This document shows, one piece after another, positions 1 to 6,564 of a DNA stretch of 8,098 nt. The position numbers and the translations under genes were made by a program. This DNA is from an uncultured Verrucomicrobiota bacterium (GTDB taxonomy: Bacteria; Verrucomicrobiota; Kiritimatiellia; RFP12; UBA1067). Within the stretch, counting starts at the first letter, position 1. Each line of letters starts with the position of its first letter. The notes beneath the pieces are model-generated. The model did not search any database. It was given only the letters and a program-made list of their open reading frames with translations, and was not told where the DNA came from. The stretch spans positions 1 to 8,098 of the forward strand of contig CAMPAF010000129.1 in NCBI GenBank assembly GCA_946631535.1. The letters run 5' to 3'.

Positions 1-30
1 GTTCTGGTTGTTTCCAATCTCAAAACGCAT

Positions 31-81
31 GGGTGAAAAACGCAGATGCGCCCCCAGTATGGCGCATAGCCGCTTTCACCT
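31..81. other. Two-tier inverted repeat upstream of the giant gene
   Basis: Two nested perfect 7-base arms are seen. The outer pair is GGTGAAA (32-38) with TTTCACC (74-80), extendable by a G-T wobble 31/81. The inner pair is ATGCGCC (46-52) with GGCGCAT (61-67). They are separated by an internal loop of 7 and 6 bases and capped by an 8-base loop. No T-run follows, so it is not a typical intrinsic terminator. It ends where the predicted -35 box begins. It could be an operator, the end of an upstream transcript or a small structured RNA. Confidence 0.5.
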
Positions 82-110
82 TGCCAGCCTATGCCCGATT
101 ATGGTATCCT
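81..110 (+). promoter_or_regulatory. Predicted sigma-70-type promoter of the giant gene
   Basis: TTGCCA (81-86) and TATCCT (105-110) are separated by 18 bases, with a TG at 102-103 in the extended -10 position. Transcription would begin near 117, giving a leader of about 64 bases before the ATG at 181. The motifs are imperfect and were found by eye. Confidence 0.45.
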
Positions 111-121
111 ACCGTCGTAGG
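108..121. promoter_or_regulatory. Small palindrome at the predicted start of transcription
   Basis: CCTAC (108-112) and GTAGG (117-121) are perfect inverted arms around a 4-base loop. The palindrome overlaps the end of the predicted -10 box and the start point, which is where a repressor operator could sit. At 5 bases per arm it could also be chance. Confidence 0.3.
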
Positions 122-137
122 CAAGTAGATAGGGCCT

Positions 138-157
138 GTGCCGCGCAAGCGGCGCAC
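138..157 (+). promoter_or_regulatory. GNRA-capped leader hairpin just before the ribosome binding site
   Basis: GTG+CCGC (138-144) pairs with GCGG (149-152) and CAC (155-157), with a 2-base bulge and a GCAA tetraloop (145-148). GNRA loops closed by C-G are unusually stable in RNA. The hairpin ends 8 bases before the Shine-Dalgarno, so it could influence translation or mRNA stability. Confidence 0.4.
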
Positions 158-165
158 GCATAAAC

Positions 166-171
166 AAGGAG
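166..171 (+). promoter_or_regulatory. Ribosome binding site of the giant gene
   Basis: AAGGAG lies nine bases before the ATG at 181. Together with the signal peptide encoded directly after it, this fixes the start codon. Confidence 0.8.
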
Positions 172-180
172 CAAAGGCAC

Positions 181-3100
181 ATGATTAGATTGACGGGCGG
201 GACCGTCAGCGCGGCGGTATGCTGGCTGGCGGGTGCGGCACTGGCGACGACGATCGCGATCGACCCCGGCAACGGGATCACGACGAACGTGACGGAGCGT
301 TTCACCGGCGAGGTGGACCTTACCGTGAACAGCGGCTCGAGCGGCGGCGGCATCGTGCGTCTCAACACGCTCAACAGCTACAGCGGCACGACTACGCTCG
401 GCTGCGGCACGCTCGTGGCGGGCACGATGTCCGCCACGGGGCACGTCTCCAGCGTCGGCGCGGACGGTCTCGTCAAGGTCGGCCCCGGCACGTTCCGCTA
501 CGACGGACCCGCCGGCGGCTGGACCGACCGTCCGTTCACGAACACGACGGACAAGACGCAGGCGGCCATCTTCGACATCTCGAACGAACTCACCCTCGCG
601 GGCAACATCCAGCAGACGCTCGGCTCGTTCGTGAAGACAGGCCCCGGCACGCTCCACCTCGCGGCGTCGGGCACCAACACGCTCGGGAAATCGAGCAGCC
701 TGACCGATTCGACGTACGGGCAGGGCGTGCGGGCGAGGTGGGTGCCGAACGCGAACGGCGACTCGCCGACGGTCGGTTTCAGGAGTTTCTACGTGCTGGA
801 AGGCAAGGTGGTGATCGGCGAGGGCGGCGGCACCTATCTCATCGGCGGCGGCAACGATCCGTCGGTGGGCGGCTGGACGGCGGCGGACGGCGAGCAGGAG
901 AAGGAGGCGACGCTGGAGATCGTCGGCGGCAACGTGGAGTTCGCCGGCTGGATGATGCAGGGCGCTTGCAACGGCTCGACCAACACGACGCCGGATCGGG
1001 TGCCGCAGTCCACGGTCCGCGTGAAGGGCGGCCGACTCTATACCGGTGCATCTTACTCGCTCGGACGAAACAAGCTGGGTTACGCAACCTTTCCCATGCA
1101 TTCCAGGCCGCGACTGGAGGTCCAGGGCGGCGAGCTGTATGTCAAGGGCCAGCTCGTGAACGGCGACGACCGCGGGGCGCATTCGACCATTGAGGTGACA
1201 GGCGGAAAGGTGACCGCCACAAAGGAGACTGTCACCGGACGCTGCTCCGGCAACGTGGACACGACGAACACGCTTGTCGTCACCGGGACGGGCGTGCTTT
1301 CGGCGACTGGTATCACCAGCCTCAAGTCCGGTGGAAGCTGCTGGAACGTCTCCGTGACGAACGGAGGCACGATCACGGCCACGAGCACGTCGAGCAATTC
1401 GGCCGGCGTCGTGAACTTCCACGTGGCGAGCGGCGGCATGTTGCAGGTCAAGCCGTACCTGACCTACAAGGGCACGACGAACATCCGCGTGGAGGACGGC
1501 GGCACGTTCTCGGTGACGAAGCTGCAGAACGCGAATACGTCGGCTGCGGTGACGACCGTGTCGGTGACGGACGGCGGCATCCTGGAGGCGGACGAAATCC
1601 AGCGCGACAACGGCACGTTGGACCTGTTCTTCGACGGCGCGACGGTGAAGAAGCGTAGCAAGAGCCGAACGGCATTCCCGCGCGCCAACGCCGCCACGAT
1701 GAAGCTCGGCGCGGGCGGCCTGACGTTTCGCCCGATCGCGGGTAGCTCGTTCGTGACGCGCTGTCCGTTCACGACGGCGGACGGCCTGGAGCGGGACGGC
1801 GGACTCGTCATCGACGCGGAGAACAACAATTCCACCAACGAGTTCGGCACGCTCGCGCAGGAGTACACCGGGCCGACTGTCCTGAAGAAGGGCGTGCTGA
1901 CGTTTGCCGATGACGTCGGCGCGCTATCCCCGAACTCGGACTTCGTCTGGGAAGGCGGCATCTTCCTCTACCGTGCGTACACGGGGGCGGTGCCGGCCGC
2001 GCAGACCGTCAAGTCGGCGACGTTCGGCTCGGCGGCGGACGCGCCCAAGCTGGTCTTGCGCATGGACGCGCGCGCGTTGCCGCTCGTCGCGACGGACGGC
2101 GTGGCGGTGCTCGGCAACCCGACGCTTGCCGTGACGATCTTCGCCGCCGGCACGGTCTCGGCCGCGACGACGCCGGGCGGCACGTACCCCATCATCACGG
2201 CGCCCGTCTCGAGCCGGGCCGCGCTCGAGACACTGGCGGCGTGTTCCGTGCTGGAGAGCCCGTCGGCGACGTACGTGCGGGGCGCGCCCGTCTTCGCCGT
2301 GACGGACGACGGCACGACGGCGACACTCGCCGTGACGTTCACGCGCGGCGTGGAGGCGTCGGAGACGGCGACGGCGGCGGACGCGACGGCGGTCTACAAC
2401 ACGTTGGGCGGCGCGGCGGACGACGCCGAGGTGCCGGGCAATCTGGCGATCGCCGAACTGTCCGGCGCGGACATCGTGGGCATCAACACGAACGCGACGG
2501 GCTGCGGCACGGTGACGGTCTCGAACGTGAGCGCGGACTTCACGGGCAAGGTCGTGACCGGCAGCGGCACGGTGGTGATGGACTCGCTCGCGTGGGTGGA
2601 CGATCCGACCCGGCTCGTGCTGGGGCCGGGCACGTTCAAGTACACGGGCACGGGCGAGACGGTGCCGGGCCTCACGCTGAACGCGGGCATGAACAAGACG
2701 GCGATTCTCGACGTGGCGAACGACCTCACGCTCGAGAGCGTGCTGATCGGCACGTCGGCCCTCTCCAAGACGGGCGCGGGCGACCTGACCCTGAAGGGGC
2801 CGGGCGCGTTCAACCTCGGCAACACGAACAAGGGCAAGAGCCAGATGCCCGGCATCGGCGTTTACGGCGACTCGCCCGCCGACACGTTCCAGTACGTCAC
2901 GGTGGCGGACGGGCGGTTGATCATCGGCGAGGAGGGCGGCACGGAGGCCGAGCCGTACATCGTGCTGTCGGGCTGCGAGGTCGACATCGGCAGCTGCACG
3001 GCGAGCGCGGCGAACGGGCGGCAGGAGACGGCGGGCGAGTTCGTGATGAACAGCGGCACGTTCATCTGCAACTACCTGCAGCCCGGCTACTACAACGGCT

Positions 3101-6100
3101 CGAACGGGACATACCCGGAAGGCGGCACGCTCGCGAAGGTGACGGTTAACGGCGGGCACCTGAAGCCCGGCACGCTCCAGGTCGGCTACGACAACATGCA
3201 GACGCACGTGCTGAGCACGCTGGTGACGGTGACGGGCGGCGTGTTCGAGATCGGCACGCTCAACTTCCAGTCCGTGCCCGGCAACCCGGCCTGTCCGCCC
3301 TCGACGACGTGGAACCAGTCGGGCGGCGTCACGACCTGCACGGCATTCAACGGCGGTGCCACCGCCATCGGCGGAAGCACCATAAAGAACAACGGCGCGT
3401 GGGGGCCGGGGCGGATGACGCTCACGAACTGCACGTTCGCCGTGTACGGCACGATGGCGCTCAAGAACGCGACGGACACGGAGATCAACGTGCTCGCGGA
3501 CACCGTGTTCGAAACCGGGTCCATCAACGGCGACGGCTCCGAGTCGTCCGTCATCCGTTTCGACGGCGGCCTCTGGCGCGGATACACGACGGCCACGGGC
3601 GGCAGCGAGGTGAAGAACCTCACGCACCTCTACCTCGCGCGGCGCACGGTCCTCGACACGTCGGACAACCGCGGCATCGACCTGCCGCAGCGGTACTACT
3701 ACTACATCAACCAGAAGGTGGAGGCCGATCCCGAGTCGACGGAGGAGGACATCGGCCTGACGGTCACGGGCGGCGGCGTGGTGGTGTTCGGCACCTCGAC
3801 GTTCAACAAGAGCACGCTCACGGGGCCGATCCGCGCGACCGGGGCGACGATGCTGTGCCCCAAGACGACGTCGTTCAACAACTCGACCGTGGAGGTCGAG
3901 CCCGGCTGCAACCTGCGGCAGTGGGACGGAGGCGTCACGGTCGTGAGCAACCTGACGCTCGGCGCGGCAGGCGCGACGGATCTTATCCTGATCGACCTCA
4001 ACCAGGAAAAGGACGCGGCGAAGAAGCTCAACAACTTCGTCGTGACGGGTGACTTGGACATCCGTTCGCCCGTGGCATTCCGCACGCATACGCTGACCTC
4101 CTACTATGCGTTCGACATGGAGCCGGGAACGTACACGGGTCTCGTGTTCCGCGCCGAGATCGACCTCGACCTCGAGAAGTTCACCGTGCCGAACGACCCG
4201 CTGGCGAAGTCGACCACGTACTCGGTGGTGACGGTGCCGAGCGGCACGTACAAGGACTGGAAGGCGCTCGTCGTGAAAATTGCGGCGACGGCGGCCGGCA
4301 CGCCGAAGACGTATGATGCGTCGGGCCGCGTGTGGACGGCCACCTCTGCGGGCGGCGTCTGGCACGCGGCGGCGAACTGGAACGGCGAGGAACCGCCGGA
4401 CGGCGCGGACGAACAGGCGAACTTCCTGCCCGCCACGGCTGCGGAGGTGCCGGTGGCGCTCGGCGGCAACCCGACGGCGGGCGGACTCCTGCTCACGGGC
4501 AGCTCGTCCGAGAACGGCTACGCGTTCTCCGGCGGGATGATGCGGATCTCCACGGCGAGGACCGCGCGGTCGCTGCCCGTCGTGGCGGACAGCGGCGCGC
4601 ACGTGTTCAACGCGCCCGTGGCGTTCTCGGCCCGCACGGTTGTCGATACGTCCGCGGGCTCGTCCATCGACTTCGCAGGCGGACTCTCCGTCAACGGCGC
4701 GGCGCTGATCGTGAACCGGGGCCACGCGACGGGCGGCGGCGAGGTGCGGATCCACAACCCGGTCGGGCTTTCCGTCCTGGCCACGGGCTGCGGGCGCACG
4801 GTCATCGACAATCTCAACTTCATGACGTCGGCGGGCAATCTCGAGATCGGGCGCGGCACGGTGCGCTACACGGGCCCGAGCACGACGATCCCCGGTTTCA
4901 AGCTCGTCAACGGCAGCGGCTATCCGGCCGTGCTGGACATCCCCGCCGGCACGACGCTCGGCGTGGAGGCGATTACGGCGTCCAGCACGGCATTCGTCAA
5001 GATCGGCGGCGGCGACCTGAAGCTGACGGGCAACGGGGCGTTCACGCTCGGCGACGTGACTCACGCATACGCGAGCTGGGCGACGATCGCGGTCGGCGCC
5101 AACGGCGACGCGCCGACGTCCGGGCACCAGTGCGGCAACGTGTCGCAGGGACGCGTGATCCAAGGAACCGTGGGCGACCCGAACGACGCGCCGGTCGTGA
5201 CGTGTAACGCCCTAGGCGTGGGCGTGGATTCCGTGTCGGGCGAGGACTGCGCCTACATCATGAACAACGGCATCTTCAACGCCGCCGGCAAATGCATCTA
5301 TCTCGACTACTACCACGGCTACACGAAGAACGTCAACACCCTGTTCGAGATGAACGGCGGCGTCATTACCTCGAAATTAGTGCGCACGTCGCACAGCGGC
5401 ACCAAGACGGGGTACATTCACCCGACGGTCACGGTGAACGGGGGCGAATGGATCAACACCGACGAAGCCCAGTTCGGCTACCAGGCTATCTTGAATGCCG
5501 GCCCGTTGTCCACCCTGATCGTCAACGGCGGACGGATGTCGGTCGGCACGACGTTCTACCTCGTCTATCTGAACACGACGAGCGCGGGCACGTCGAAGAA
5601 GACGACGGACGGGCGGGTCGTGGTCAACGGAGGCGAACTGGACGTGACGGGCCTGTTCAACTTCGGCCGTGACGTCAACAGCACGGGCACGGTGTGGCTG
5701 AACGGCGGTCTCTTCAAGGCGGAGAACCTGACGATGACGCGCGGCAAGGGCTACCTCTACTTCAACGGCGGCACGTACGCGCCCTACGGCGCGGCGGCGG
5801 CGAACCGCACGCTGTCGGGCCTCACGGCGGCGTACGTCTCGACGAACGGCGCGGTGATCTCCACGGCGAACGCGGGCGACGGCGCGTACACGATTGCGCA
5901 GAACCTGCTGCACGACCCGGCCCTGTCCGGAAAGGACGGCGGTCTCCTGAAGACGGGCGGCGGACTGCTGACCCTCTCTGGCGCGAACACGTACACCGGC
6001 CCCACGGCGGTTGCGGGCGGCACGCTTAGGATCACCGGTTCCGTGGCGTCGGACGAGCTGGTCCTCAGCAAGGACGGCGCGATCGACCTTGGCGGCGGCT

Positions 6101-6549
6101 CGGTGACGTTCCCGAACGTGACGTCGCTTGACGGCAGCCTTGCGCCGCAGGCGGTGAACGGCACGCTGCGCGTGGGCGAGCGCCTCACGGTGGGCGCGAC
6201 CGAGGGCGCGTACGGCACGGTGTTCACGACAACTAACCTCGCGCTCGCGGCGGGCGCGACGCTCGCGCTGACGGTGGACGACACCGGGACGGGTGGCGAC
6301 CTGCTGATGGTGGAAGGGGACCTTACGTGCGAAGGCGCGCTGACGGTGGACTTCGGCCGCACGGCGGAGGATCCGCTCGAGTACGGCATGAAGATCCCGC
6401 TCGCAGAGGTGACTGGCGAGCTGACAGCGCCGACGAATCTCTCGGCGGAGAACTCTGGCCTGCATCCGGTCGCGCTCACCGCGTCCGTGTCGGACGGCGT
6501 CCTCTACGCCACTCTCTCCTCCGGCGGCACCCTGCTGCTCTTCCGCTAA
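181..6549 (+). CDS. Giant secreted beta-helix protein with autotransporter-type (PATR) repeats
   Basis: The 2,122-residue product is most likely an exported surface or extracellular beta-helical protein; its function is unknown. Residues 1-22 form a Sec signal (Arg3, a hydrophobic stretch, cleavage probably after ALA at 22). The mature part is rich in Gly, Thr, Val and Ala, with many short xVxGGxL rungs typical of parallel beta-helices. Passenger-associated repeat motifs are seen near residues 55-82, 561-575 (EYTGPTVLKKGVLTF) and 1917-1953; the last is near canonical. Three collinear supramodules cover about 74-474, 774-1030 and 1536-1846. A GxW...NW domain start lies at 1384-1416. The tail (about 2030-2122) has the GDLLMVEGDL pattern common after such repeats and ends GTLLLFR. 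I see no autotransporter barrel, PEP-CTERM, type IX sorting domain or enzyme domain. The mature part has 21 cysteines by my count, unusual for autotransporter passengers. The start is supported by AAGGAG nine bases upstream and by the signal peptide. An adhesin, sheath or S-layer-like role is only a guess. Confidence 0.9.
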   Translation: MIRLTGGTVSAAVCWLAGAALATTIAIDPGNGITTNVTERFTGEVDLTVNSGSSGGGIVRLNTLNSYSGTTTLGCGTLVAGTMSATGHVSSVGADGLVKVGPGTFRYDGPAGGWTDRPFTNTTDKTQAAIFDISNELTLAGNIQQTLGSFVKTGPGTLHLAASGTNTLGKSSSLTDSTYGQGVRARWVPNANGDSPTVGFRSFYVLEGKVVIGEGGGTYLIGGGNDPSVGGWTAADGEQEKEATLEIVGGNVEFAGWMMQGACNGSTNTTPDRVPQSTVRVKGGRLYTGASYSLGRNKLGYATFPMHSRPRLEVQGGELYVKGQLVNGDDRGAHSTIEVTGGKVTATKETVTGRCSGNVDTTNTLVVTGTGVLSATGITSLKSGGSCWNVSVTNGGTITATSTSSNSAGVVNFHVASGGMLQVKPYLTYKGTTNIRVEDGGTFSVTKLQNANTSAAVTTVSVTDGGILEADEIQRDNGTLDLFFDGATVKKRSKSRTAFPRANAATMKLGAGGLTFRPIAGSSFVTRCPFTTADGLERDGGLVIDAENNNSTNEFGTLAQEYTGPTVLKKGVLTFADDVGALSPNSDFVWEGGIFLYRAYTGAVPAAQTVKSATFGSAADAPKLVLRMDARALPLVATDGVAVLGNPTLAVTIFAAGTVSAATTPGGTYPIITAPVSSRAALETLAACSVLESPSATYVRGAPVFAVTDDGTTATLAVTFTRGVEASETATAADATAVYNTLGGAADDAEVPGNLAIAELSGADIVGINTNATGCGTVTVSNVSADFTGKVVTGSGTVVMDSLAWVDDPTRLVLGPGTFKYTGTGETVPGLTLNAGMNKTAILDVANDLTLESVLIGTSALSKTGAGDLTLKGPGAFNLGNTNKGKSQMPGIGVYGDSPADTFQYVTVADGRLIIGEEGGTEAEPYIVLSGCEVDIGSCTASAANGRQETAGEFVMNSGTFICNYLQPGYYNGSNGTYPEGGTLAKVTVNGGHLKPGTLQVGYDNMQTHVLSTLVTVTGGVFEIGTLNFQSVPGNPACPPSTTWNQSGGVTTCTAFNGGATAIGGSTIKNNGAWGPGRMTLTNCTFAVYGTMALKNATDTEINVLADTVFETGSINGDGSESSVIRFDGGLWRGYTTATGGSEVKNLTHLYLARRTVLDTSDNRGIDLPQRYYYYINQKVEADPESTEEDIGLTVTGGGVVVFGTSTFNKSTLTGPIRATGATMLCPKTTSFNNSTVEVEPGCNLRQWDGGVTVVSNLTLGAAGATDLILIDLNQEKDAAKKLNNFVVTGDLDIRSPVAFRTHTLTSYYAFDMEPGTYTGLVFRAEIDLDLEKFTVPNDPLAKSTTYSVVTVPSGTYKDWKALVVKIAATAAGTPKTYDASGRVWTATSAGGVWHAAANWNGEEPPDGADEQANFLPATAAEVPVALGGNPTAGGLLLTGSSSENGYAFSGGMMRISTARTARSLPVVADSGAHVFNAPVAFSARTVVDTSAGSSIDFAGGLSVNGAALIVNRGHATGGGEVRIHNPVGLSVLATGCGRTVIDNLNFMTSAGNLEIGRGTVRYTGPSTTIPGFKLVNGSGYPAVLDIPAGTTLGVEAITASSTAFVKIGGGDLKLTGNGAFTLGDVTHAYASWATIAVGANGDAPTSGHQCGNVSQGRVIQGTVGDPNDAPVVTCNALGVGVDSVSGEDCAYIMNNGIFNAAGKCIYLDYYHGYTKNVNTLFEMNGGVITSKLVRTSHSGTKTGYIHPTVTVNGGEWINTDEAQFGYQAILNAGPLSTLIVNGGRMSVGTTFYLVYLNTTSAGTSKKTTDGRVVVNGGELDVTGLFNFGRDVNSTGTVWLNGGLFKAENLTMTRGKGYLYFNGGTYAPYGAAAANRTLSGLTAAYVSTNGAVISTANAGDGAYTIAQNLLHDPALSGKDGGLLKTGGGLLTLSGANTYTGPTAVAGGTLRITGSVASDELVLSKDGAIDLGGGSVTFPNVTSLDGSLAPQAVNGTLRVGERLTVGATEGAYGTVFTTTNLALAAGATLALTVDDTGTGGDLLMVEGDLTCEGALTVDFGRTAEDPLEYGMKIPLAEVTGELTAPTNLSAENSGLHPVALTASVSDGVLYATLSSGGTLLLFR
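400..1602 (+). repeat. Protein supramodule 1 of the giant protein (residues about 74-474)
   Basis: First copy of a large divergent module. Landmarks in order are GCG (74-76), GPGTFRYDGP (101-110), KTGPGTLHL (152-160), NGDSPT (192-197), GKVVIGEGGG, then a long series of GG-turn rungs such as RVKGGRLY, EVQGGELY, EVTGGKVT, SVTNGGTI, RVEDGGTF and SVTDGGIL. This copy has the most rungs. It is followed by a passenger-repeat-like segment at about 561-575 and a connecting beta-rich segment up to about residue 740. The boundaries are approximate and were set by eye. Confidence 0.7.
2500..3270 (+). repeat. Protein supramodule 2 of the giant protein (residues about 774-1030)
   Basis: Second copy, with the same landmarks in the same order: GCG (774-776), GPGTFKYTG (815-823), KTGAGDLTLKG (863-873), YGDSPADTF (895-903), GRLIIGEEGG, then rungs FVMNSGTF, TVNGGHLK and TVTGGVFE. 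Spacing between GT, KTG and GDSP is within a few residues of copies 1 and 3. The copy starts about 700 residues after copy 1. It is followed by a less regular region (about 1030-1380) that contains a run of four tyrosines at 1172-1175. Confidence 0.7.
4330..4428 (+). other. GxW...NW domain-start motif inside the giant protein (residues 1384-1416)
   Basis: The encoded segment has Trp1385, then GGVWHAAANWNGE (Trp1394, Trp1400), then a Pro/Asp/Gly-rich stretch (PPDGADEQANF) ending at Phe1415. From knowledge of the family, a GxWxxxxNW...P...D.A.F pattern commonly marks the beginning of a passenger-repeat region just after the signal peptide. Here it sits in the middle of the protein, just before supramodule 3, which suggests a junction between formerly separate units. 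Confidence 0.55.
4786..5718 (+). repeat. Protein supramodule 3 of the giant protein (residues about 1536-1846)
   Basis: Third copy: GCG (1536-1538), GRGTVRYTGP (1557-1566), KIGGGDLKLTG (1607-1617), NGDAPTSGH (1641-1649), GRVIQG, then rungs YIMNNGIF, EMNGGVIT, TVNGGEWI, IVNGGRMS, VVNGGELD and WLNGGLFK. It starts about 760 residues after copy 2. In this copy GRVIQG replaces the G(K/R)(V/L)(V/I)IGE(E/G)GG stretch of the other two, so it is the most altered at that landmark. Confidence 0.7.
5929..6039 (+). repeat. Canonical passenger-associated transport repeat (residues 1917-1953)
   Basis: This is the best single match in the protein to the autotransporter-associated beta-strand repeat family: GGLLKTGGGLLTLSGANTY followed by TGPTAVAGGTLRITGS. 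The usual consensus is roughly GGLxKxGxGTLTLSGANTYTGxTxVxxGTLxL. It is the last repeat before the C-terminal tail. In classical autotransporters a repeat like this is followed by a barrel domain, which is absent here. Confidence 0.85.
6483..6510. other. Two adjacent short hairpins at the 3' end of the giant gene
   Basis: GTCCG (6483-6487) with CGGAC (6491-6495) and GGCGT (6496-6500) with ACGCC (6506-6510) form two perfect 5-base stems with no gap between them, inside the last codons. No T-run follows on either strand. They might slow or protect transcript ends in this convergent region, but short GC stems are common by chance in such DNA. Confidence 0.2.
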
Positions 6550-6564
6550 CCCCTACTCCCCCAC

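Noticed and set aside
2..163. Two plus-strand frames open at the left edge (ending at 163 and at 128) that might be the tail of an upstream gene
   Set aside because: Neither shows the strong GC third-position preference of the two real genes. The translations are not recognisable, and both overlap the predicted promoter. A short upstream gene tail cannot be fully excluded without the sequence to the left.
181..250. Possible lipoprotein signal at the start of the giant protein (Cys14)
   Set aside because: The Cys sits inside the hydrophobic core (SAAVCWLAG) without a lipobox pattern; an ordinary cleavage after ALA at residue 22 fits better.
1030..1110. Patch of less GC-biased codons within the giant gene (similar near 5190-5400)
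   Set aside because: The shift is mild and was judged by eye; it fits local amino-acid composition and does not by itself show recombination or transfer.
109..1422. Open frame of 437 codons on the minus strand over the start of the giant gene
   Set aside because: It has the same shadow composition and runs across the promoter and leader of the giant gene; no family features.
3694..3705. Run of four Tyr codons (TACTACTACTAC) that could be a slippage-prone microsatellite
   Set aside because: Only four triplet units. A change in unit number would keep the frame, so phase variation is not indicated.
1924..5163. Very long open frame (1,079 codons) on the minus strand, antisense to the giant gene
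   Set aside because: The product is an Arg/His/Val/Ala-rich low-complexity shadow caused by GC-biased third positions of the real gene. It has no recognisable domain, and the sense frame has a signal peptide, ribosome binding site and family repeats.
5377..6465. Open frame of 362 codons on the minus strand near the end of the giant gene
   Set aside because: Arg-rich shadow of the repeat-coding strand; no motif or signal.
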